39,759 nucleotides of DNA from the NCBI GenBank assembly GCA_027025175.1, contig JALVRF010000023.1, forward strand, positions 10,556 to 50,314, read 5' to 3'. Position 1 is the stretch's first letter. Every line of letters begins with the position of its first letter. Source of the DNA: Candidatus Aminicenantota bacterium. Lineage in GTDB: Bacteria; Acidobacteriota; Aminicenantia; S016-38. The position numbers and the translations under genes are program-made. The notes beneath the pieces were generated by a model. It ran no database searches, was not told the DNA's origin, and saw only the letters and a program-made list of their open reading frames with translations. Shown here one piece after another: positions 32,627 through 39,759 of the stretch.

Positions 32627-33860
32627 AAAGGGAATAAGGAACCCAGTGGTTTTTCCTGTGCTTTAAGGCTTCTTCCCTGGTGGGAAACACCCCATAGCAT
32701 AGACGATAACAGGTTTTTCCGTGGTAATTGAAGGGAACCACGAAATACTTCCTTCCTCCCTTTATCAACCCCTTGAGGGCATATTCCTCCACGCAGTTCA
32801 ATTGAACAAGAAGGGTATAGCCCTTCTGTTTTCGGGCCCAGTCCCTCCATATGCGGGCCGCTTCCAGGAGATTTCCTTTTCTGACCAGATCCCATGGCTG
32901 AGCCGGAGGGGATTTAATTTCAGTTTTCCTGGAAACAACAGGGGTTTTCTTCTTCTGGAGTTTATCTTTGGGAGAACTTTTTTTTCCGGGAGAGGACAAA
33001 TCTGGCCTTTTCTTCTCTCGGGTCACAGAGGAAACCCTTGCGTTTTTTTTCTCATGGGGCTTTGCCGAAATCTTAAGATAGGCGAATAGACCTGCCCCGG
33101 CAAGTATGACCAATATCATGGCTATAAGGATTACTCTTGTTCCGAAGGAGGAATCCTCCTCGTGGAATTTCCTGGTGTCTTTAACCTCCTCTATTTCCTC
33201 CAGGTGTTCTTCAACAAAGGGCTTTAGAAATCCAAAAATGTAAAGATAGGAGATGGTTTTAAGGGCGGGAAATTCGCCTAAGGGGCTGCTTCTTACCACA
33301 TCCCATACATGCTTTCCCTGGGAAAAATCCTTAAGAATCCGCTTTTCCTGAGGTGTAACTCTTTCAGGGAAACCGGAGGTTATCAATCTGGCCCCAACGG
33401 GGAAGAGTCTCTTAAAAAATATCCTATCCCTTGTGGAAAATATCGCTTCTTTTAAGGCTAAGGAAATCTCCACTGGAGGAAGTTCACAGTCCACTTCCCA
33501 TTCCTGAAAGGAGAATTCCGGTTCCTTCCAGGAAAACACATCCTTAAGGGCCTCCACCACCCTTTTTCTGTTTCCCTCTCTTAACTCGCTCAGGGTAAGT
33601 ATCCCCCTTTCCACGAGGAATTCCACCGGCAACTTCTTCTCCCTGGCAGCCTTTTCCAGAAGTTCCAGGGGAATCTCATATTGCCTTTTAACAAACTCCT
33701 CAATGGATTCCTCAGCCCTGTTGGAGAGCAGGTCACAAATTTTGCCCTTCTTAATAATAAAACTCTTGAACATCCCACCCCAACTCACATTCAAAATTCC
33801 GGTGAGGGCCTGGGAGGAAGCCGAGGCGAGAAAAAGAGGAAGGGTTTTTCGGCTCTGCAT
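32616..33860 (-). CDS. PATAN (DUF4388)-TM-SPOR-like protein, last gene of the nuo operon
   Basis: 414 aa. Residues ~14-110 resemble a PATAN/DUF4388 domain (ALTGILNVSWGGMFKSFIIKKGKICDL, then VEFLVERGILTLSEL), with a further predicted helical part to ~235. A membrane helix spans ~242-263. A Lys/Ser/Pro-rich linker (~265-320) leads to a SPOR-like domain (~348-408, YTLLVQLNCVEEYALKGL then YRLCYGVFPTREEALKHR). SPOR domains bind glycan stripped of stem peptides, so the C-terminus should be periplasmic and the PATAN part cytoplasmic. The ATG overlaps the nuoN stop by 1 nt (TAATG). Domain assignments are by eye; function unknown. Confidence 0.78.
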   Translation of the reverse strand: MQSRKTLPLFLASASSQALTGILNVSWGGMFKSFIIKKGKICDLLSNRAEESIEEFVKRQYEIPLELLEKAAREKKLPVEFLVERGILTLSELREGNRKRVVEALKDVFSWKEPEFSFQEWEVDCELPPVEISLALKEAIFSTRDRIFFKRLFPVGARLITSGFPERVTPQEKRILKDFSQGKHVWDVVRSSPLGEFPALKTISYLYIFGFLKPFVEEHLEEIEEVKDTRKFHEEDSSFGTRVILIAMILVILAGAGLFAYLKISAKPHEKKNARVSSVTREKKRPDLSSPGKKSSPKDKLQKKKTPVVSRKTEIKSPPAQPWDLVRKGNLLEAARIWRDWARKQKGYTLLVQLNCVEEYALKGLIKGGRKYFVVPFNYHGKTCYRLCYGVFPTREEALKHRKNHWVPYSLSGL

Positions 33861-35212
33861 TATCCTACGAAGACCTTAAGAAAAGATAGTATGGTAGAAG
33901 GAAAAATCCCCAGTTCCAGAACGAAAAACAGTGAAATGAACATGGCGAGGATGGATGTGGAGAAATAATATCCCCCTTCTTCCCCCTGCTTCATATACAT
34001 GTAAAGCACCACCCTGAGGTAGTAATAGACGCTTACCAGGGTGGCAAGCACCGCTACAACCACCAGGGACCAGTAGCCCGCCCCTCCTGCTTCGGAAAAC
34101 AGGAGAAATTTACCTAAAAATCCGGCGGTGGGTGGAAAACCTGCCAGGGAAATAAGGAAAAACGCTAAGAAAGCAGCCAGGGGAGGATTAAGCCTTGAAA
34201 GTCCCCGGTAATCCTCAAGGGAATTTTTCTCGGCCATGGAGGAGATGACAGCAAAGGCCCCTAAGTTCATGAATCCGTAAACTGCTAAGTAGAAAAGGAG
34301 GACCCATCCCCCCTGTTTTCCAAGAAGGAGGGCAAGGGCCATATAACCTGCGTGGGAAATGCTGGAATAGGCCATGAGCCTTTTTATGTCCGTCTGTTTC
34401 AGGGCAACGAAGTTTCCATAAATCATGGAAAGAACGGCAGAGGCGACCAGGAACCAGCGAAATTCAGGACGGATTATGAAATCCGAGAGCCTCAGCAAAA
34501 GCACGAAGGCGGCGATCTTCGTCACCACGGAAAAATAACCTGTCACCGGGGAAGGACTGCCCTGATATACATCCGGGGTCCAGAAGTGAAAGGGGAAAAG
34601 CGAAACTTTAAACATCAGGGCAGAGACCAGAAGAAGACCTGCCCCTAAGGCCAGGGGTGAGGGGTTAGCCGCCACCTTTGCATCTATGAACAGGCTTCCC
34701 CCTGCCCCGTAATAAAAACCTATTCCAAGAACGAAAAAGGATGAGGCGAAAACCCCCAGAAGGGCATATTTAACCGAAGCCTCCCTGGAAAGGTTGTCCC
34801 TGCGAAGCCCTGCCAGGGCATAATTGGCCACCGAGAGAATCTCCATGCCCAGGAAGGCCACAAGAAGGTGGCGGGTGGTAACCATAACTAAGGCCCCTGC
34901 AGTGGAAAGGGCAAGGAGAATGTAAAGTTCTCCCTCCCTTATCCCGGACTTGAGGTCATAACCGTCGGCGGTTAGAAAAACTATAAAGGTGAAAATTAGA
35001 ATAAGGGCCGCAGAGAAAATTCCCACAGGGTCCTGGAGAAGAAGACCGGATAGAAATTTTCCCCTGGGGCTCCAGGCCATAACCTCCCCTCCCGTGGCCA
35101 GGGCCACTCCAATATAGGAAAATATCTTGGCCCACCATCTTCCCAGAAAGAGGTCAAAAATTATGGCCAGTACAGCAAATCCCACGAGAATCAACAGGGG
35201 AATAAGGCCCAT
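33860..35212 (-). CDS. nuoN: NADH-quinone oxidoreductase subunit N
   Basis: Antiporter-like, proton-pumping membrane subunit of complex I, 450 aa from ATG 35212 (TGATG overlap with the nuoM stop; GTG 35215 is an alternative). About 13-14 hydrophobic helices. The key Glu is in LGMEILSVANYAL and the key Lys in MFKVSLFPFHFWTPDVYQGSP. Translationally coupled on both sides. Confidence 0.96.
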   Translation of the reverse strand: MGLIPLLILVGFAVLAIIFDLFLGRWWAKIFSYIGVALATGGEVMAWSPRGKFLSGLLLQDPVGIFSAALILIFTFIVFLTADGYDLKSGIREGELYILLALSTAGALVMVTTRHLLVAFLGMEILSVANYALAGLRRDNLSREASVKYALLGVFASSFFVLGIGFYYGAGGSLFIDAKVAANPSPLALGAGLLLVSALMFKVSLFPFHFWTPDVYQGSPSPVTGYFSVVTKIAAFVLLLRLSDFIIRPEFRWFLVASAVLSMIYGNFVALKQTDIKRLMAYSSISHAGYMALALLLGKQGGWVLLFYLAVYGFMNLGAFAVISSMAEKNSLEDYRGLSRLNPPLAAFLAFFLISLAGFPPTAGFLGKFLLFSEAGGAGYWSLVVVAVLATLVSVYYYLRVVLYMYMKQGEEGGYYFSTSILAMFISLFFVLELGIFPSTILSFLKVFVG

Positions 35213-36708
35213 CACTTTGCACCCCCCTGCTCTACTATGGAAACAATTTTATACTTCTGCTGGGTTATCTCCATCATAAACCTGGCGGACTTCTCAAACT
35301 TACCCATGAAAAACCTGGGATAAATCCCCATCCAGAAAAACAGAATAACTATGGGAACCATTATCAAAATTTCCCTGAGACTCATCCCGGGAAGGTCCAT
35401 GTAGGCCGGGTTTTTCACCGGTCCCTGCATCACCCTGCGATACATCCATAGGAGATAAACCGCAGAGAGTATTACACCTAAGGCAGCAAAGGCTCCGGCG
35501 GTTTTGCTTACCTGAAAACTTCCGAGAAAAACCAGAAATTCCCCCACGAAACCGTTAAGTCCCGGAAGCCCAATGGAGGAAAAAACCGTAACCGAAAGGA
35601 AGGCTGCAAGGGCGGGAAGGGGCTTTGCCAGACCGCCGAGTTTTCCCATGTCCCTGGTATGGGTTCTCTCGTAGAGCATCCCTATCAAAAGGAACAGGGC
35701 TCCGGTGGAGAGACCGTGGTTCAGCATCTGATAAATTCCTCCCATGTAGGACTTAAAGGAAAGGAGGAAGAGCCCCAGCATAACCACCCCAAGATGGCTC
35801 ACGCTGGAATAGGCCACGAGCCTCTTGGCATCCTCCTGGACAAAGGCCATGGCAGCCCCGTAGATTATGCTCACTATGGCCAGGACCACCAGGTAGGGTA
35901 AAAAGAGCCTGAAGGCGTACGGAAAAAGGGGCATGGCCAGGCGGAGGAATCCGTATCCCCCCATTTTCAGCAAAACGCCGGCCAGAAGCACGGAGCCTGC
36001 TGTGGGAGCCTCAGTATGGGCATCTGGAAGCCATGTGTGAAAGGGGAAGAGGGGAACCTTTATGGCAAAGGCCAAGGCAAAGGCAAGAAACAGCAAAATC
36101 TGCGTTCCCGGCGGTATATTGAGGGAATAAAGATTATAGAAGTAAAGGGAATGGCCAGGGGAAGTCTTCCAGAAGTAGATTATTCCCACCAGCATTAGCA
36201 AACTTCCCACCATGGTATAAAGCACGAACTTCACCGTGGCGTAAAGCTTCCTCTCCCCTCCCCATATTCCTATCAGGAAATACATGGGAATGAGCATGGC
36301 CTCCCAGAATATGTAGAACAAAAACAGGTTCTGGGCTGCGAAAACTCCGGCCATCCCGGTCTGAAGAAGAAGCAGCATTATGTAATATTCCTTCTGCCTC
36401 TCTTTTATGTAATTGAAGGAGGAAGCCACCGCTAAGGGGGAAAGAAAACTTGTAAGCAGGAGGAGCATCAGGCTTATGCCATCGGCTCCCACATGGTAAA
36501 AAAGGCCTGAACCTATCCACCTTGCCACTTCGGCAAACTGGGGAAGGGGATAGGTGGGGTCAAAACGGGCCAGAAGCCAGAGCCCCAAAAACAGAGGAAG
36601 AGAGGAAAAAATAAGAGAAAAGCCCTTTATAAACCGGTTTTTTTCCTCAGGTACGAAGAGGAGGAAAATTGCTGCCGCTGCAGGAAGAAAAATCAGGGCG
36701 CTTATCAT
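35212..36708 (-). CDS. nuoM: NADH-quinone oxidoreductase subunit M
   Basis: Antiporter-like subunit of the complex I membrane arm, 498 aa with about 14 membrane helices. The conserved Glu is in IFWEAMLIPMYFLIGIWGG and the Lys in IKVPLFPFHTWLPDAHTEAPT. ATG overlaps the nuoL stop (ATGA). Confidence 0.97.
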   Translation of the reverse strand: MISALIFLPAAAAIFLLFVPEEKNRFIKGFSLIFSSLPLFLGLWLLARFDPTYPLPQFAEVARWIGSGLFYHVGADGISLMLLLLTSFLSPLAVASSFNYIKERQKEYYIMLLLLQTGMAGVFAAQNLFLFYIFWEAMLIPMYFLIGIWGGERKLYATVKFVLYTMVGSLLMLVGIIYFWKTSPGHSLYFYNLYSLNIPPGTQILLFLAFALAFAIKVPLFPFHTWLPDAHTEAPTAGSVLLAGVLLKMGGYGFLRLAMPLFPYAFRLFLPYLVVLAIVSIIYGAAMAFVQEDAKRLVAYSSVSHLGVVMLGLFLLSFKSYMGGIYQMLNHGLSTGALFLLIGMLYERTHTRDMGKLGGLAKPLPALAAFLSVTVFSSIGLPGLNGFVGEFLVFLGSFQVSKTAGAFAALGVILSAVYLLWMYRRVMQGPVKNPAYMDLPGMSLREILIMVPIVILFFWMGIYPRFFMGKFEKSARFMMEITQQKYKIVSIVEQGGAK

Positions 36709-38528
36709 AACACCCCCCTGATGGCCAGTGTAAGGGCAAGGATTACCCCTGCCGCCATCCAGAGACCGTAGTCCTTTATAAATCCTGTTTGAAGAAGGGA
36801 AAGGAGTTTTCCCCCTTCCATGGTTATTTTTCCACTCCCTTCCACGGCCCCGTCAATTATCCCCTTGTCAAAATAACGATTTATAACCCTGCTCCCCTGG
36901 GTATAGGGAGTAACGAAAAGAATGTCGTAAAACTCGTCCACATAATATTTTCCTGCCAGCACCCTGTAAATTATTCCAAAATTTAAACCCCTCTCCCTTC
37001 TAACATAAACCCACCAGGCAACCCCAATGCCTATAAGGGCTAAGGATACACTAACTGCCACGAGGATGTGCTCAGCCGAAGGGGCGAGTTCCCTGAGACG
37101 CACATATCCCAGGCCTTCTAAGAAGTGGTGAAAGGCAGCGAAAATCCATCCTGCCACCACAGAAAAGAAGGCCAGAATTATCATGGGAACCGTCATAACT
37201 GGAGGGGATTCGTGGGCATGCTGCCAGCCCTTAGGCTTTCCGTAAAAGGTCATAAAAATGAGCCGGAACATGTAAAAGGCAGTAAGGCCAGCGGTTATTA
37301 CACCTATTGCCCAGATAGCCCTGCTCTTTGCAAAGGCCTGGGCCAGAATCTCATCCTTGCTGAAGAATCCCGAAAATCCAGGGATTCCCGAGATGGCCAG
37401 GGCGGCGATGAGAAACACCCAGAAGGTAACGGGCATTTCCTTCCTCAACCCACCCATTTTCCTCATGTCCTGGGTTCCCAAGGCGTGGATTACCGAGCCC
37501 GCAGCCAGGAACAAAAGGCTCTTGAAAAAGGCGTGGGTAAAAAGGTGAAACATGCCAGCGGAGACCGCCCCAACCCCAACCCCGGCGAACATGTAGCCAA
37601 TCTGACTTATGGTGGAATAGGCAAGGACCTTCTTTATGTCGTTCTGAACTAAGGCAATGGTGGCTGCGAAAAATGCGGTTATTATCCCCACCCATGCCAC
37701 CACATCCAGGGCAAATCCTGAACGGGCGTATACGGGAAAAAGCCTGCTCACCATGTAAACCCCTGCGGTTACCATGGTGGCAGCGTGGATCAGGGCAGAT
37801 ACCGGCGTTGGACCCTCCATGGCATCGGGAAGCCATATGTACAGGGGAATCTGGGCCGATTTCCCCGTTGCCCCCAGGAAAAGAAGGAGGGCCACCGCGG
37901 TGGCCATGGCCGGGGAAAGAACCTGGGCATGGGAATTTATGTAGGAAAAATTAAGGTCCTTAAGGATGGTAAAAAGGAGGAAAATACCTAAAAGAAATCC
38001 GAAGTCCCCGATCCTGTTAACTATAAATGCTTTTTTCCCTGCGTTGGCTGCTGTCTCCTTCTCAAACCAGAAACCTATGAGAAGGTAACTGCAGAGACCA
38101 ACCCCTTCCCATCCCACGAACATCATGGGAAGGTTCGGGGAAAGGACAAGAAGAAGCATTGAGAAGGTAAAAAGGTTGAGATAGGCGAAATACCGGGCAA
38201 AGCCTGGGTCCTCCCCCATGTATCCCACCGAATATATGTGTATCAGAAAGGCAACCCCTGAGACCGTAAGGGTCATTATTGCAGAAAGGGGATCCCAGAG
38301 AAGGGCAAAGTCCACATGGAGATTTCCCACGGACAGCCAGGGGAAAAGGTAAAGCATGGAGCCCGATTTGAGGGTTAAAAAGGAAGCCAGGGAGGCAATA
38401 AAGGAAAGGCCCACCAGGGACGGGGAAAGCCAGGAAATGAGTTTTTTAGAAAGGAGCCGGCCAAATAACACGAAAAAAAGGGCTCCGAAGGCAGGAAAAA
38501 GGATTATAAGACCCAGCAGCGCCTTCAT
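36705..38528 (-). CDS. nuoL: NADH-quinone oxidoreductase subunit L
   Basis: Distal antiporter-like subunit of complex I, 607 aa, with the long lateral-helix region at the C-terminus. Conserved Glu in FVGWEGVGLCSYLLIGFW and Lys in GKSAQIPLYIWLPDAMEGPTP. The C-terminal DGAVEGSGK type segment (FDKGIIDGAVEGSGKI) is typical. ATGA junctions with nuoK and nuoM. Confidence 0.97.
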   Translation of the reverse strand: MKALLGLIILFPAFGALFFVLFGRLLSKKLISWLSPSLVGLSFIASLASFLTLKSGSMLYLFPWLSVGNLHVDFALLWDPLSAIMTLTVSGVAFLIHIYSVGYMGEDPGFARYFAYLNLFTFSMLLLVLSPNLPMMFVGWEGVGLCSYLLIGFWFEKETAANAGKKAFIVNRIGDFGFLLGIFLLFTILKDLNFSYINSHAQVLSPAMATAVALLLFLGATGKSAQIPLYIWLPDAMEGPTPVSALIHAATMVTAGVYMVSRLFPVYARSGFALDVVAWVGIITAFFAATIALVQNDIKKVLAYSTISQIGYMFAGVGVGAVSAGMFHLFTHAFFKSLLFLAAGSVIHALGTQDMRKMGGLRKEMPVTFWVFLIAALAISGIPGFSGFFSKDEILAQAFAKSRAIWAIGVITAGLTAFYMFRLIFMTFYGKPKGWQHAHESPPVMTVPMIILAFFSVVAGWIFAAFHHFLEGLGYVRLRELAPSAEHILVAVSVSLALIGIGVAWWVYVRRERGLNFGIIYRVLAGKYYVDEFYDILFVTPYTQGSRVINRYFDKGIIDGAVEGSGKITMEGGKLLSLLQTGFIKDYGLWMAAGVILALTLAIRGVL

Positions 38529-38821
38529 CCCTTCATCTCCGAAACGGTTTTTTCTGTGGCTCTGCCTTTAACTCTGACCACCACCGCCACTGAAGCCAGG
38601 GCCACCGCCACCTCCGCCGCTGCCACCGTAAGAACCGCAATAATCCCTGCCCTGACTTCCGTGGGATTGGAAAGGGCAAAATAAAGCAGGGCAAGGATGG
38701 CTCCGGAAAGGGAAACCTCGGCAGAAAGAAGCATGGTAAGAAGGTCCTTTTTCAGGAAAAATCCCGCAACCCCTCCGGCAAAAAGTAAACTGGCTAAAAT
38801 TAATATTCCGTAGCCGTTCAT
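38525..38821 (-). CDS. nuoK: NADH-quinone oxidoreductase subunit K
   Basis: Small three-helix membrane subunit, 98 aa, part of the proton path between NuoN and NuoH. The two conserved membrane glutamates are seen in LLSAEVSLSG and TVAAAEVAVALA. The first context departs from the usual GIELMLNA. ATGA overlap with nuoJ and nuoL. Confidence 0.95.
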   Translation of the reverse strand: MNGYGILILASLLFAGGVAGFFLKKDLLTMLLSAEVSLSGAILALLYFALSNPTEVRAGIIAVLTVAAAEVAVALASVAVVVRVKGRATEKTVSEMKG

Positions 38822-39285
38822 CCCCTCCTCCTAAGAATAACCAGGGCCGCCACTGCAGATGTGAGAACTAAAAGGGAAGTGAGTTCAAAAATATAGAGAT
38901 AATTGGAGAGGAAAAAATGACCCAAGGCCTTTACTCCGCCCGTAGCCCTGTGGAAAACACCCTTTTCTGAAAAGGCTAAAATTAGAATCTCAAGTCCTAA
39001 GGCCACAAATACCACGGCTGAAGCGCATTTAAGACTCCTTCCGTCCTGGCTCCTTCCGGCAATGAGCCATACCACCATGAGGAATCCCACGATTATAGCC
39101 CCGGCGTAAATCAGGACATAAATGGCTCCCAGAAAGGGATATCCCATGAGTGCGAAAATCCCACCTAAGGGAGCAAAAACCAGGAGCAAACTCACCACCG
39201 CCCGGTCCTCCCTCCGGGAAAACAGGAACAACCCCAACCCTAAAACCACCAGGAAGAAAAGAACCCAGAAGACCATCTGCAGCAT
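38818..39285 (-). CDS. nuoJ: NADH-quinone oxidoreductase subunit J
   Basis: Five-helix membrane subunit of complex I, 155 aa. The segment YPFLGAIYVLIYAGAIIVGFLMVVWL, with its interrupted helix carrying Tyr and Gly, is diagnostic. First gene of the visible nuo operon, with its own promoter. Subunits A-I are not in the window, so the complex I genes appear split. Confidence 0.95.
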   Translation of the reverse strand: MLQMVFWVLFFLVVLGLGLFLFSRREDRAVVSLLLVFAPLGGIFALMGYPFLGAIYVLIYAGAIIVGFLMVVWLIAGRSQDGRSLKCASAVVFVALGLEILILAFSEKGVFHRATGGVKALGHFFLSNYLYIFELTSLLVLTSAVAALVILRRRG

Positions 39286-39294
39286 GACAACGGG

Positions 39295-39324
39295 ATTATA
39301 ACAGGGGAAACGAAATCAAATCAA
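39295..39324 (-). promoter_or_regulatory. nuoJKLMN promoter
   Basis: Minus strand TATAAT (39295-39300) with TTGATT (39319-39324) 18 bp upstream. The -10 ends 9 nt before the nuoJ ATG, so the leader would be 0-3 nt, and no SD is present. Confidence 0.55.
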
Positions 39325-39759
39325 ATTTATCAATTTTCAAAAAGGGACAGGTACAATTTTTTTACTAATGGCTACGGGCTAAAGGCTGAGGGCTGGGCGG
39401 GGTTTTCTTACCTTTTCCTTTTCGAAATTGGGAGAAGGTTCGATTCCATAGGAAAAGTCGGGGTAGTAAATTTGAAAGGGAAGGAGAGGAAAATGGGAGA
39501 AAAACAGTGACTTAAAGAAGAACCCCTCGGATTTTTGGAACATAGGAATTTTCGTAGGGATTTTTCGGGACAGGTCCGAAACTGAAAAACCAACGCTCCT
39601 CACCAAAATTCACCCTGGAATATCTCACACCTCCTCAATTGTCCGCCTCTTTCATCCAAAAACTGACCCTAAGCTCCCCTTCTGGGCTCTACAAATCAGG
39701 TTTTTATCCCGGATTTTCCTGAATTTTCGCAGTCCTTCCCTCTTCCGCTTCCTTAAATC
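39325..39759. other. Gene-poor right edge with short repeats
   Basis: No convincing gene in about 435 bp. Besides the 7-nt repeat, the 9-mer GGGACAGGT occurs twice (39344-39352, followed by ACAATTTTTTT, and 39567-39575, inside CGGGACAGGTCCG). Two overlapping minus ORFs of 61-75 codons lack starts with an SD and have ordinary noncoding composition. On the minus strand the outermost bases stay open for a short distance (17 codons in one frame, 35 in another), so the last part of an unseen gene could enter from the right; this is not demonstrable. Confidence 0.5.
39363..39397. repeat. Degenerate 7-nt tandem repeat (GGCTNNN)
   Basis: Consecutive units tactaat, GGCTACG, GGCTAAA, GGCTGAG, GGCTGGG keep a strict 7-nt period. 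Noncoding in every frame I checked. Confidence 0.6.

Noticed and set aside
39379-39606. 75-aa and 61-aa minus ORFs at the right edge
   Set aside because: Overlapping frames, no credible start, no conserved pattern; more likely noncoding or decayed sequence.

Overview
The window looks like chromosomal DNA from a thermophilic, rod-shaped, Gram-negative-type (diderm) bacterium. The diderm call rests on an Mla/MCE lipid-transport set, a predicted outer-membrane barrel, two predicted lipoproteins and an mre/rodA shape operon. Thermophily is an inference from composition: arginine is mostly AGG/AGA, isoleucine is often ATA, coding strands are purine-rich and proteins are rich in Lys/Glu/Arg. Genes are packed very tightly, with most same-strand neighbours sharing ATGA or TGATG junctions. 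I cannot assign a phylum from sequence alone. The six-bladed beta-propeller lipoprotein and the unusual lipobox would fit a poorly cultured lineage. No tRNA, rRNA, CRISPR array, prophage or intact insertion sequence was seen.

Layout. 1-5023 (+): 5'-truncated dnaB, alr, then mlaE-mlaF-mlaD. 5026-10833 (-): a coupled four-gene operon, read right to left, encoding an MglA-like GTPase with a long acidic tail, a LysM lytic transglycosylase lipoprotein, the ComM AAA+ ATPase and a Trp-rich outer-membrane-like protein. 10907-12262 (-): glutamate dehydrogenase, followed by a strong hairpin. 12367-12861 (+): a small TM-HAMP-like protein. 12826-14801 (-): mgtE and recO. 14894-15979 (+): a malate/lactate dehydrogenase family enzyme. 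15956-24233 (-): the shape operon, consisting of a membrane-anchored FecR/Ig-like protein, mreB, mreC, mreD, mrdA, rodA and a B12-type radical SAM protein. 24297-25280 (-): the beta-propeller lipoprotein. 25390-26775 (+): a pentapeptide-repeat protein fused to an ion-channel module. 26825-31455 (+): a DUF72 protein, a tRNA nucleotidyltransferase/poly(A) polymerase family enzyme and an M16 protease pair (one active, one inactive). 31502-32608 (+): a saccharopine-dehydrogenase-like oxidoreductase. 32616-39285 (-): nuoJKLMN plus a PATAN-TM-SPOR protein. 39286-39759 is gene-poor, with short repeats.

How the parts fit. Much of the window concerns building the cell envelope: alanine racemase supplies D-Ala, the Mre/RodA/PBP2 machine elongates the wall, a lytic transglycosylase remodels it, MlaEFD moves lipids, and a SPOR protein probably binds denuded glycan. 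Energy metabolism is represented by the membrane arm of complex I, GDH and an NAD(P)-linked 2-hydroxyacid dehydrogenase. The most distinctive signals are: (1) a recurrent -10 box exactly 6 nt upstream of start codons, predicting leaderless mRNAs at many operon heads; (2) the GTPase/transglycosylase/ComM/outer-membrane operon; (3) an MCE protein with a barrel-like C-terminus; (4) a PATAN-SPOR protein coupled to nuoN; and (5) two lipoproteins sharing a non-standard F-C-G lipobox.
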